Origin: Euglena gracilis
Taxonomy: Eukaryota > Euglenida > Euglenophyceae > Euglenales
DNA: 64,000 nt
Direction: 5' to 3'
Assembly (NCBI GenBank): GCA_039621445.1
Contig: CP154955.1
Coordinates: forward strand, 6,804,010-6,868,009
Below are positions 18,606 to 28,648 of the stretch, piece after piece. Position 1 is the first letter of the stretch. Every line of letters starts with the position of its first letter. Below the pieces are notes generated by a model that saw only the letters and a program-made list of their open reading frames with translations, did no database searches and was not told where the DNA came from. The position numbers were made by a program, and so were the translations under genes.

Positions 18606-19653
18606 GAGATTTCAGTGAAAGGGATGTCAAGTCAAGGAAGGGGCTCCAGAAGTCAGGTCCGTGGTAAGGGGACCTCGGACTTTCATGAACAGTGTACCAG
18701 GACAGTGTCCCAGTCCAGTTCGAACAGGGGACGCCATCGAGATTTACAGCCAGATTTGCTGAGATGTCGTTCTGTTGCCTGCCAGACAGATTCTCTGAGA
18801 CTGGAATCTGTGGCTTGCCAAACACCTGGCAAAAAGCGGACAAGGGCCAGACGGCTGCAGCGAAGATGGATCGACCACCAAAAAAGATTGGAAGATTTGA
18901 AGATTGATGCACAAAATTGGGGACCAGATTGGACATTGGAAAGAGATTGTGATTGGTAATTACAACTTGTTGCAACTTTGATTGTTCTCGGCTGCTGGGT
19001 ACTTGTCTTTGGCTGTGGCCTGTCGCCGCGGTACTGTGTGTACACCTGTGGATCGGCTGCGAAAGCATTTACCCGATGTGGCCTGATGCCGCAGAAGTGT
19101 GCTGCAATTTGGCTACTAATCCTTCATTGGCTGTAACATAGTCACTCAGATCGTGTCACCCCTGTGTGCTGTGTGGTGTGTCGGTGGCAGGTGTGAAGGC
19201 AATCACCCAGGACAGTACCATTGCAATTTCAAATGGACCACTTTTTTTGCCTGGCCCCTCAAAAAATTCTGATGCACCTGGCCCAATTTGGAGTCAGGTC
19301 AGATTGCCGAGGGCAATCTCTTGGGCAGGGGGGTGTGAGTGGTCCAGGTGCATTTTTGTAGTCACCAGGAAATCACAGGCTGAAGCCTAATTCAAACAGG
19401 CAGATCCTAATTCACAGAAAAAATGATGGTGCTGTCTGTAGGTGGCTGTCAACATACACTGTTCACTCTGTTGTCTGGGATTACTTTCCTGAGATTGGAT
19501 TTGTTTGATTTTGTCTGCGGCACAAGTTTATTTCAAGTTTGGTCATTGCTGTTGAAAGTGGGATTTTGGGAAAGAGATTTCAGTGAAAGGGATGTCAAGT
19601 CAAGGAAGGGGCTCCAGAAGTCAGGGCCGTGGTAAGGGGACCTCGGACTTTCA
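18606..19653 (+). mobile_element. TRIM-like LTR element, copy 2 (5' truncated)
   Basis: Corresponds to 2841-3889 of copy 1: the last 79-80 bp of the 5' LTR, the interior, and a complete 3' LTR (19334-19653) followed by CCAG and the third ORF of element A. It sits at the same target as copy 1, so the two are duplicates of a single insertion, not independent insertions. Confidence 0.85.
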
Positions 19654-21474
19654 CCAGGTGTGAAAGAAAGTATTTTTCGATCCCCTGAGCGCACGCCCCC
19701 GCGGGATTATCCTGCGCAGGAGCCTGTGTCTCAGTACACCGTCTCTGAGGATTATCCCCAGGAGGCGCCAATGCCACGGGATCAGTACGTATATCCACCT
19801 CAACCCCACCCAACCATACCTGACCCTATCCCACGACGTCCTGCGGAGGGAAATCCTCCCCCGACGTCTGACTCTGCCCGAAGCGCTCGTCCGCGGGAAG
19901 CCACGGCAGCGCCTCGTGCGGCACCAGTTCCCCCGGCACGGGATGAACCCGTTAACCCGTGGACTGGTCGGCCGTTCGAGACTGAGGAGGAGCGTCAACA
20001 GTATGAATATGCTGTGACGATCCAACGACAAATCGCACGTCGCCCCCCTGTTTCCGCTGGCCAGGGATACCCTTCCCGGGCGGAAATGACACGGGAAGAG
20101 CGCCAGCAGTATGATGCTGCTGTGTCGGCTCTCACAGGAGTGCCAGCTCCATCACGGTCAAGTCAACCAGCGCGACAGCGGGACGTGGCTGTGGCGGAAG
20201 CGCCACCAGCACGACCCACAAGCTCTGCCGCCGGCAAGCGTGACCGCGGCCCGGAAAATCTGACGCCGCAGCCACAGCGCCGCTCGCCGAGGTCGGAAAA
20301 TCCGCCCGCGGCGATGCACGTCGACGCTGAGGAGGAAGCTCCGCCAGCGCCCGACGTGACGGCAGAACAGGCACGTCGGGAAACCCGACCATCCCCAGTC
20401 GCACCGGTTTACTCGAATCGTGGTGATGCTGAGCAGGAATTTGCTCGAACGCCAAGCACGGAATCCGTGACTTACCCAGTGTTTACGCCAAAAGACCCAG
20501 AATACTGGGAATACTTTGACCCATACCGGGCGACATTCGAATGGCTGTCAAACACAAAGGGCAAGGGTAAAGGAAAGGGCAAAGGTAAGGGGAAAGGAAA
20601 AGGCCAGGAGAAAGGTGGGAAAGCCCCACCTGGCAAAGGCGGAAAAGCCGCCTGGTCAGCTCCAGGCAAAGGCGGAAAATCTGCCGGACACCAAAGCAGG
20701 CAAGGGCGGGAAAGCCGCCGAACCTTCGAAAACGAAGGATTATGACGTTGCCTCAGTGTTCAAGTACCTGGAGGAGATCTGGCCGAAAATCGACGAAGAT
20801 CTCCAAAAGTTCACAAGGGCAGGCAACGTGATCCACCGACCACCGGATGCGGTGCTCGAAGTGGTACAGAATCGTATGAACGATCACTGCAAACGTTTTT
20901 TCTACAGTGCCGAACTTCATGCGTTCGAGGGATACCCTCATTCGAATGAAGTTGTCCTGGACCAGATGCCTGGTTTCTGGGAACTGTGGTTCTGGTTGGG
21001 ATACCCCTGCCAGAATTTCGGCATTTTTACCGACCGAAACGGTCTGACGTATATCGATTGCCTGAATACCTGTGAAGACGGCGAAACGTTCGTCGCACAG
21101 TTGAAGGAAATCTTCAACCACATGTTTTCAGTCAGCGCACTGGGAATCCAGTGGAAGTATTACTCTCTGCCGGAGAAACTCCAGGCGCAGGCTGCGGTAA
21201 TGTTCACGAACAACCTCCAAGTCTTCTTGGACAGCATGTATGGCATAGTGTTCAAGGTACTGGACGTGGACCTCGCGTACCCCCAGCGGTACAAACTGGA
21301 ATGCCAGTTTTGCAAGGAAGTCCACATCGTTGACTTCTGGGGTTTCGGAGAACGCGGAAAACCGCCTCCGTCTGCCGAGAATGCCGGCAGCCAGCCGACC
21401 AGGAGATTCCTCCTGCATCAGTGCCGGAATCCCCAGATTGGAACGCAGGACCGAAAGGTGCTGAAACAGCACCG
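19654..21474 (+). pseudogene. Element A third ORF, duplicate copy, frameshifted
   Basis: Near-identical to 3890-5709 and 29237-31055. A one-base gain near 20692 (CCAAAGC where the others have CCCAGC), inside the GKGGK repeats, shifts the frame. Reading continues in another frame from 20516 to 21474. It ends at ACCG (21471-21474), target site of the deleted element B. Confidence 0.8.
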
Positions 21475-23039
21475 TTTGTACGGGACAACCCCCTTTCTTG
21501 CTCCGTTACCGTGGCCAGGTTTGTGGACAGCTCCTCATACCCGCCTTCTGTTCGCCACACCAACCCTTCTGTCCGTTCCCCCTGTGTAATCAGCTGCTGT
21601 TCCAAGCGTGTAAACTGCAGTTCCGTGGTGTTTTGAAGTCGTTGTATCACCTCTGTGGTTTTCTGATTCACAAACTCGGTGGCTCGCCTGAAAGTTTGGA
21701 ATTCCTGTTGGAATTCCGTCATGTTCTGTACGAAACTGGACCACCAGCTTGTGTCGGCGAACCAGTCGTAATGTTCTGGTTCCGCCTCTGATTCCTCCAC
21801 CCCTGCACCGTTGACCTGGAAGTGGTCTTCGTTCGGGCTCTGTCTTGCCGCTTCCAGGCTCAACAGTTGGTTCTGAGTGTCTGTGCTGGGTTCTGGGTGG
21901 AATGTGAGCTGCAGTGGCTGTGTGTCTTGGTAGATGTCCCCCAGTTCGTCGTCTTCGGTGTCTGTGAACTGTGTTGTCCCTGTTTCCTCCTGGGTCCTGG
22001 GGTTCTGTTCCCCATCTTGTTCCATTTCGACCATTGCAATTGTCATCTGCGACAATTGTGCAATGTCAATGTCGCACCCCAGGGTCCTGGCCATGTCTGT
22101 GGTCGTTTCTGTGTCGTATTCCCATTGCTCAGGTTCCTGGTTCCACTGCACGTTTTCTGGGGTGGTCATTGTGGATTCCGTCATTGTGATTCCTGTTGCT
22201 GGGTGATTGAAATGGACATCTGTCTCTGGACCAGCCGACCTAGCGACGGCAGATGAGACAGATTCCTGTGGTTTTGTGGTAATTTCCTGTTGTTCGGTCC
22301 AGCCGCTTTCGGGGGAACTGAAAATGGGCAGAAAGCCTCTGCTACGATTTGTACGGGACAACCCCCTTTCTTGCTCCGCTTGTTGTGAGTCCGTGGGGTC
22401 TCCCTGTCCCCGCGTAGGATCGATTACCCTGCCCAGTTGAATTTCAATTCCCCGCGCGGCCTTTGTTAAAAATTGTTTCATTTTCTTGGGTTAAAAAGAC
22501 CTTTTTCCTTTTCGGGGTTGGAGTTGGGTGGGTCCTTGGGGGGTCACAAATCGGGTGTAAAACACCTGTAAGTCTTGCTCAAAGCAGCGAAATGCGTTCA
22601 AATTTGTGGTCGTGGTCAGTGAAGGTCTTCGGTGCTGGCGAACTGGCGCTTCTTAGGCACACCAGCAGCAACAACTCCTGCTTCAGACTTCACTTCAGAT
22701 CACAGGACCAATGCTTGAACAGATAATCAACTTCCACTCCAATGAAATCTTGACAAACTTGAATTGGCTTGAAACTTGAACCAAATAGGCAAATGGCAAA
22801 TAGATAATCAGCTTGAGCAAGGACAGTAGTGACAGAGCCCTGTGGGAGTCAGTGGTTAAAATGTGGCCAGGAGTTAAAATTCAGTTAGGAGGGGGTTATC
22901 CTAATTGTTTCATCATTGAAACAGTAGGCCCCTGGTTGGGTCAAGTCCCCTGGTTAGTTCTGTGGCGCCTGGGTTAGCTTTTAAGGTTAGCGCCTGAGGT
23001 TAGCTAACTTACCAGGGCACTCAGCACCCCTGACTCACA
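21475..23039 (-). mobile_element. Internally deleted element B, duplicate copy with intact target duplication
   Basis: On the - strand: LTR 23039-22348 (692 bp), primer site 22347-22336 (one mismatch to the Met-type site), gag 5' part to about 21506, then the final ~31 nt of the other LTR. ACCG flanks both sides (21471-21474 and 23040-23043), and the target ORF resumes exactly. The intact reference site is at 31052-31055. Confidence 0.85.
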
Positions 23040-23043
23040 ACCG

Positions 23044-24745
23044 GCAGAAAATATTTCTGCTGCAGCAGTACTGGCACAGGGCGTGGATTACCTACGTCCT
23101 GGAGGTCTACATATATTTCCTGGAATATATGACCGCCGATGTGGAAATCCACAGAAAGTGGTTGCCTCGGGGATATATGGAGGTGAACGCCAGACCCAAT
23201 GACCCAGACCAGCGCAGGATGAACCTGCGACCAGACTGGGAAGAGGCCGAAATCGGTCTCCAGGAACACCTGGATACCCAATTCGGGAATATCCTGATAT
23301 GGGAGGATTTTCAGATGTTTTTCGCGGCGCACGAAGGGGAAGTCCCTCGTTACGCGTTGCCACTGCCAGCATTCCTGGAAGAAACAGGAGAGTTTGGCGT
23401 GACTGACCATTGTCGACGGCAGTGGGAAGACCTTTGCTTGATCGACGATGATCAACCACAGCCTCCACCCGAAAGCTGGGTGAGAGCGACGTGGCCGCCC
23501 CCAAACCCCAACTCTGACAGGAGTGAAAGTATTAGCTTTTTCCGCCTGTCAAACGCACAAGGGTGCTACAGGAGCGGGAAAGACCCGCGTTCTGCAGCAC
23601 AGCTACACGCAGCCGAATCCTCTCCGGAAGCGGATGAGGAGGAGGAGGAGGTCCCAATGGCTGAGGATGAACCTCAGCCAACGGAACCTCCGACACGGGA
23701 AACCCGTAGCCCATCGGTAGTGATGCTGGATACTGTGGCAGAAACCGCCCAACACCCAGGATCACAAGCAGGTGAAATGACACCTGTCCCTCTATCACCA
23801 GCCTCACTGGGTACAGCGGGTGTACCAACCCCTCCGCGGGAAAACCCGCCGGAAACGGTACCCCACACGCCTGAGGTATTACGCCTCAAGCTCCCTGTTT
23901 CCGGGGAAACCCCGTTAACAGAGGAGCCAGCCGAGGAACCCACTTCAGGTGACGAGAGACGCACCTCACTGGGTGGACGCGTACTCGGTGGTTTACGGTC
24001 ACTGATCGCAGTAGTCACTCCACGTGGCACTGCGACCAGTTCTTCCACAGCTGCGGCGGAAACTGCCCAGCTGACGGAAGACACATCTGACATTGCAGCC
24101 ATGGTGGAGGATGAACCTCCCCCAACGGCAGCGCCACCGCCAGTGTCGGAAGCGACACGGACGGAAGGCGAACGGACAGCAATGACTGTGGGGACAACAC
24201 CAGCCGTGTCAGTACAGGATGAACCTGTATCGACACCGGCGGTGCCACCGGAGGCACGGGATGAACCCGTATCTCATGGTACAGCCACAGTCACGGCAGA
24301 GAAGCGTCAAGGCACACGGACACCGGCGCCTGAAAAACAGGCCGAGCGGGCGTCCATGCCTCCACCACAGGCTCAGCCAGCGCGAAGTGCACAGGCCAGG
24401 CCTACACCAACACCATCCCCCACGGCTACCCCTGGGAAACCTTCGGGAGCCGCGAAGGAGCGTGTAAGACGACCATCAGCTCGGGAAACCCCTGCTGAAG
24501 GTCAACGACGTTCGGCGTCGGGGAAAAGACCCCCGTCCCAAGCGTCACCACGCACGTGGGCAAGTAAGCGAGACGCCGAGCGGCGGCCCTCGGAGACTCC
24601 GGAAGCCGGAAGCCCGAAGGCCCCGGCGAAAAGTAAGCCGGGCGCCGCACCTTGCAAACCCACACCGAAATCTGGTGATCAGCCCCCACCGAAAGGCGGT
24701 GGAGGTGCTGGCGGCCAGAGTGCTGCATCCTCTTCTCGGGGATTA
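23044..24745 (+). pseudogene. Element A third ORF, C-terminal part up to a junction
   Basis: Resumes the ORF after the deleted element B and matches 31056-32757. The acidic Pro/Thr/Glu-rich region has repeated DEP blocks. At about 24746 it leaves the reference sequence and is joined to the start of pol. The last ~445 residues, including the Cys-rich domain, are missing, and the frame ends by chance at 24787. The pol frame opens right at this junction. Confidence 0.75.
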
Positions 24746-24779
24746 ACCTTGTGTTTCTTCTCTCCAACCCGGAAATCGG

Positions 24780-27302
24780 GTGCATGAATACGCGAAACGC
24801 GTATGGAATGCTTTCAATTTTGGTCAATATCGCATTTTGGAACGATGGTTTTACAAAATCGCGACATTGGCTGATTCTTTTGATTTGGCATTGGAAATCG
24901 ATGCCTTCTCATCCAATGCACATGCCCGTTTGCCACGTCATTGGTCACAACACTCCAACGCATTTGATAAATTTTGGGGTGATACGGTGTTATGGATGCA
25001 CCCTCCCCAAAAACTTATCGAATGTGCGGTTGAGAAAATTCTGCGGGATGAAGCCCGTGGAGTTATTCTCATACCCATCATTCCGGAAGCGGAATGGTTC
25101 ACCCAACTATCGTATGTATGTTTTCATTGGTGGGATTTACCCACTAATGTACCGATTTTTGAGGATTTTTGTGGTAAAATATTACCACCCTTGCAAGAAA
25201 TCATTTTTCGCGTTTGTTTCTTCGATGCATTCGGAATGTCCGAATTTGTGGTGCCCAGGAAGCTCGGTAGCCCCAGGGATACCCTGGCGGTTTCCGCAGT
25301 CATCGAGAGTGCAGGTCAGCATCTTAAGTCAGCCGAATTCTGTTCGCGGATTACCCGCGAATTCCACGGTGTGCTGGAAAATCCAGTATACGCGTGCGAC
25401 ATCGACCCCGCGATACGTGGTCCGTTCGGTGTTTGTAAGATCGAGCTTAAGGAAGGAGCCAAGCCAATGCACCGGAAATTTTTTCGTTGTTCGGGAGAAC
25501 GTGAACAAGCTCTCAATGAAATGATTGAGAAGCTTATTCAGCGCAAGTGGATCGTACCCTCGGAAAGCGAGTGGACATCCCAGGCATTTGTTGTTCCTAA
25601 ACCCCCAGACCCCTCAGGTCAGAAGAAATGGAGACTGGTGCTGGATTACCGGTACCTGAACTCCCAAACAAGGGATGATCCCTTCCCGCTCCCCCTGATC
25701 GAGGATTTGATCACCAAACAATCGGAAAATCGGTTGTGGTCAATTTTCGATCTGGAGGACTGTTTTCACCAAATGCACTTACACCCTGACTCCCAACCAT
25801 ACACGGCATTCGTGACATCCAAGGGTGTGTACCAATGGACGGTACTCCCCATGGGTGTTAAGAATGGCCCAGCCATGTTTCAGCGCATGATACAATGGGT
25901 TCTACGCGATTTACCGTTTGCCATTGTGTACATTGATGATGTGCTGGTGGGAACACCACCACCATCCGCAAAATCGAGCGAGGATATCCTCGTCACACAC
26001 TTCCACCATGTTTGCGCGGTATTAGCCGCTTTTCAAAAACATGTGCTTTTCGCGAAAGGCGCGAAAATGCATTTGTTTCGGATACTTATAAAATTTTGCG
26101 GGCACATCCTCAGCAATGGACAGCGGAAAGCCGCTCCGAGTAAACTCGAAGCTATTAAGAAATGGACCCCTGAGGTAATCAAAACGATTACTCACCTCAA
26201 AGGATTTTTGGGATTAGCCCAATATTACGCGATTTATATGAAGTACTTCGCGAAAATCGCGGTGCCCCTCACCAAACAGCTCAAAAACCGGGCTGTTGAC
26301 AATACCAAAGTCATTTGGGATGACCAGATGCGCGAGGCCCCTGAGAAAATCAAGGTTTTGCTTTTGCAAAATGTTTTCCTCGAAATCGCGGACCCGTACA
26401 AACCATACGTGTTTGAAGTCGACAGCAGCGATTACGCTGTTGGTGGAGTTCTTAGCCAGCATAATGCGGCGAATGATCTCCGACCTGTGGCTTTCTTCAG
26501 CAGAAAGTTACAGCGCGACGATGGAAAAGGTCAAGTCAAATGGAGTATACGCGAGAAGGAAACCTACGCAATCGTGCTTATACTCCAGAAATTCCGAAGC
26601 TGGGTAGCCAGCAGCCTCGTCCAGATCCTCGTCAAGACCGACCATGAGAGTCTCCAACACTGGCATACCGAGGATTTGAACAAGGCCATGTCATCGGTCG
26701 GAAGGCGATGCAGATGGCATGAGTTCTTGAGTCAATTCAACCTTGTGGTTATCTATACCCCTGGTCACACACAAAAAGTAGCGGATCCGCTCAGTCGGGC
26801 CCCTTGGTATTACCCTGGGAACCCGGATGAGGGAGACGCGACTTTTCATGGAAGTCAGGAAGCTGACGAATACGCACGTCGAAACGACGCTGCGGATAAT
26901 CTTTTGGATTCTTTTCCCGTTTCACAACTATTCCTGGTCGCACCAGTGCGAGGAAGGCGCCGACGTGGAAGCACGTCCGGGCCCCGGCGCATTACGCGCA
27001 CGGAGTCCCCTTCTCCACTGTTATTTCGCGAATGGGATTATAGTCGTGATCCGGTGTATGACACCATTGTCACCAGACTTCGTAATGGCGAAGTGCTGGA
27101 CAATTACACTCTTTCACCTTTACGGTTGGTTTTTCGCAATGAATCGGGTTACAAATATTGTATTCCCCAGGACCTGGTTGATGATGTGATTGTGTGTTAT
27201 CACAACCATGGTCACCCTGGGGCCCCCAAACTTCTTTCGTTGGTGGGCCGCAGGTACTGCACAACCCTGAGCGAGAAAGAGCTTTACTCACGCTGGTTGT
27301 GA
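24780..27302 (+). CDS. Element A pol: MTase-like domain, reverse transcriptase, RNase H
   Basis: 840 codons. The frame is open from 24747; the first codons shown start at a GTG, so the true start is lost or upstream. Residues ~20-160 resemble the NPP module of element B (IDAFSSNAHARLPRHW, VLWMHPPQKLI, VILIPI), but HPPQ replaces NPPF, so activity is unlikely. RT: FVVPKP, LVLDYRYLN, IFDLEDCFHQMH, and YIDD at residues 384-387. RNase H: FEVDSSDYAVGG (Asp 548), REKETYAI, KTDHESL (Asp 621) and ADPLSR. No protease motif is seen. The frame ends at TGA (27300-27302) between the His pair and Cys pair of the integrase zinc finger. Small hairpins are frequent in this coding sequence. Confidence 0.88.
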   Translation: MHEYAKRVWNAFNFGQYRILERWFYKIATLADSFDLALEIDAFSSNAHARLPRHWSQHSNAFDKFWGDTVLWMHPPQKLIECAVEKILRDEARGVILIPIIPEAEWFTQLSYVCFHWWDLPTNVPIFEDFCGKILPPLQEIIFRVCFFDAFGMSEFVVPRKLGSPRDTLAVSAVIESAGQHLKSAEFCSRITREFHGVLENPVYACDIDPAIRGPFGVCKIELKEGAKPMHRKFFRCSGEREQALNEMIEKLIQRKWIVPSESEWTSQAFVVPKPPDPSGQKKWRLVLDYRYLNSQTRDDPFPLPLIEDLITKQSENRLWSIFDLEDCFHQMHLHPDSQPYTAFVTSKGVYQWTVLPMGVKNGPAMFQRMIQWVLRDLPFAIVYIDDVLVGTPPPSAKSSEDILVTHFHHVCAVLAAFQKHVLFAKGAKMHLFRILIKFCGHILSNGQRKAAPSKLEAIKKWTPEVIKTITHLKGFLGLAQYYAIYMKYFAKIAVPLTKQLKNRAVDNTKVIWDDQMREAPEKIKVLLLQNVFLEIADPYKPYVFEVDSSDYAVGGVLSQHNAANDLRPVAFFSRKLQRDDGKGQVKWSIREKETYAIVLILQKFRSWVASSLVQILVKTDHESLQHWHTEDLNKAMSSVGRRCRWHEFLSQFNLVVIYTPGHTQKVADPLSRAPWYYPGNPDEGDATFHGSQEADEYARRNDAADNLLDSFPVSQLFLVAPVRGRRRRGSTSGPRRITRTESPSPLLFREWDYSRDPVYDTIVTRLRNGEVLDNYTLSPLRLVFRNESGYKYCIPQDLVDDVIVCYHNHGHPGAPKLLSLVGRRYCTTLSEKELYSRWL

Positions 27303-28304
27303 ATAGCGCAACGGTGTCAAATTTGCCAAGCGGTAAAACCCCGCAGAGGTACCCCCCCTGGTACGATGGACTTTTTCCCCGTACCCCCTGACATTTTTAC
27401 ATCCCTCTGCATGGATTTTCTGGAATTAGAACCGTGCAAAGGAACGGACGACAAAATTTACGATTACGTTTTTGTTGTCGTCTGCAGGCTGAGTGGGTAC
27501 ATTGTAGCCATTCCATGCCAGAAGTCAGGGTTGACTGCCCAAAGTTTGGCAACTATATTTTTGGAGAAATGCATTTGCTTAATGGGTTTACCGAATGAAA
27601 TCGTGAGTGATCAAGACCATCTGATTTCTTCAAGGTTTTTCACCACTTTGTGCGGTTTACTCGGAATCGAGCAACATTTTTCCATTATATACCGACCCAA
27701 AGGCAATGGTGGAGCCGAGGCAGCCGTGAAATCCGTCGTGAATATGCTTCGCCTTTCACTGGCTGACTCGCGCAGCAACTGGATATCAGTTCTACCATGG
27801 TCTTTGTTTTATATCAATACCCTACCAGGGTTGGCTTTGCCTCACTCCCCCTATAAATTAGTTTTCGGACGGGACCCTCCGGCAATAGGGGATGTCCCTT
27901 CGGAGAGACCCGCCCGAACGAGTGTCAGTTGCGAGACCTGGTTTGCGGAAGTAGAAAATCTACGTTCTGCAGTCCAGAAGCGCGTCACTGATATTCATGC
28001 AACAAAACGGAAATCGTTTTTGCAGAACTTCAAGTCACCTGTGTATAGTCCCGGTGACCGCGTGTGGGTACGGAGTAGCCGTACTCGCATGCAGTCTTCC
28101 AAGCTGGACCCCCTCTGGCTCGGCCCCTGTGAAATCCTAGAAAGACTAGGTACCAGCGGGCGTTACAAGGTTGCATTACCGAATGGTGTTGAGGACGTTC
28201 ATATGGACGACTTCAAACCATACCTGTCGCCACCGGATGGAAACCCATCCCGTGTTTGCACTTCAAACCCCGTTCCAGATTACCTGAGACGGACGACTTT
28301 GTAG
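27303..28304 (+). CDS. Element A integrase (in frame with pol after a UGA)
   Basis: Coding continues in the pol frame directly after the TGA, with RCQIC completing the HHCC zinc finger. The DDE core is complete: first Asp in CMDFLELEP, second in VSDQD, Glu in NGGAEAA, with 35 residues between the last two as expected. A GPY-like segment (WLGPCEILERLG) follows. The first ATG is at 27366, after the zinc finger, so initiation there would give an integrase without its N-terminal domain. It ends at TAG (28302-28304), overlapping the chromodomain frame. Confidence 0.9.
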   Translation: MAQRCQICQAVKPRRGTPPGTMDFFPVPPDIFTSLCMDFLELEPCKGTDDKIYDYVFVVVCRLSGYIVAIPCQKSGLTAQSLATIFLEKCICLMGLPNEIVSDQDHLISSRFFTTLCGLLGIEQHFSIIYRPKGNGGAEAAVKSVVNMLRLSLADSRSNWISVLPWSLFYINTLPGLALPHSPYKLVFGRDPPAIGDVPSERPARTSVSCETWFAEVENLRSAVQKRVTDIHATKRKSFLQNFKSPVYSPGDRVWVRSSRTRMQSSKLDPLWLGPCEILERLGTSGRYKVALPNGVEDVHMDDFKPYLSPPDGNPSRVCTSNPVPDYLRRTTL

Positions 28305-28486
28305 TCGATAAAATTATCGATCACAAAATTGACAAATGTATGCACCTTTGGAAGGTCCGCTGGAAAGGGTACGGGCCCGAGGAGGACACTTGGGAGCCAG
28401 CAACCAGTTTTGTTGGGTATGTCCAGCAAGATTGGAAGCTGTGGAACAAGAAGCATAACATTGATGTTTCCATGACAAGTTTTTGA
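28256..28486 (+). CDS. Element A chromodomain in the -1 frame
   Basis: Chromodomain core VDKIIDHKI and WKVRWKGYGPEEDTWEP, ending ~25 residues later at TGA. The frame is -1 relative to integrase with a 49-nt overlap, in both copies. No classical X XXY YYZ heptamer stands in the right register. The shift may be programmed or an old inactivating change. The hairpin GGATGG/CCATCC (28235-28250) lies just upstream of the overlap. Confidence 0.85.
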   Translation: MHFKPRSRLPETDDFVVDKIIDHKIDKCMHLWKVRWKGYGPEEDTWEPATSFVGYVQQDWKLWNKKHNIDVSMTSF

Positions 28487-28648
28487 GAACGCATGGGAAA
28501 CCCATGTTGTTTTCTCTTCTTTTTATCATTGATTCTTATCATTCTTTCTTTCCGCAGACTTTTTACCAAATAATACTCAAGCGGTTATCCTCACACACCT
28601 TACAACCAACAACCCAAACATCCCACCGTACCGACCCCGGGCTGTATT
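28487..28648 (+). promoter_or_regulatory. Splice-acceptor-like tract and leader of the third ORF
   Basis: Hairpin CATGGG/CCCATG with AAA loop (28492-28506), then a pyrimidine tract ending at the AG of 28557. A 91-nt CA-rich segment with no ATG leads to the ORF start. This is the layout of a spliced (cis or trans) subgenomic mRNA leader. It is identical to 1847-2008. Confidence 0.5.

Noticed and set aside
27300-27302. Nuclear reassignment of UGA to a sense codon
   Set aside because: Other frames in the window (element A chromodomain, element B integrase) appear to end normally at TGA, and the host gene ends at TAA. Local readthrough or an old nonsense change is the simpler reading.
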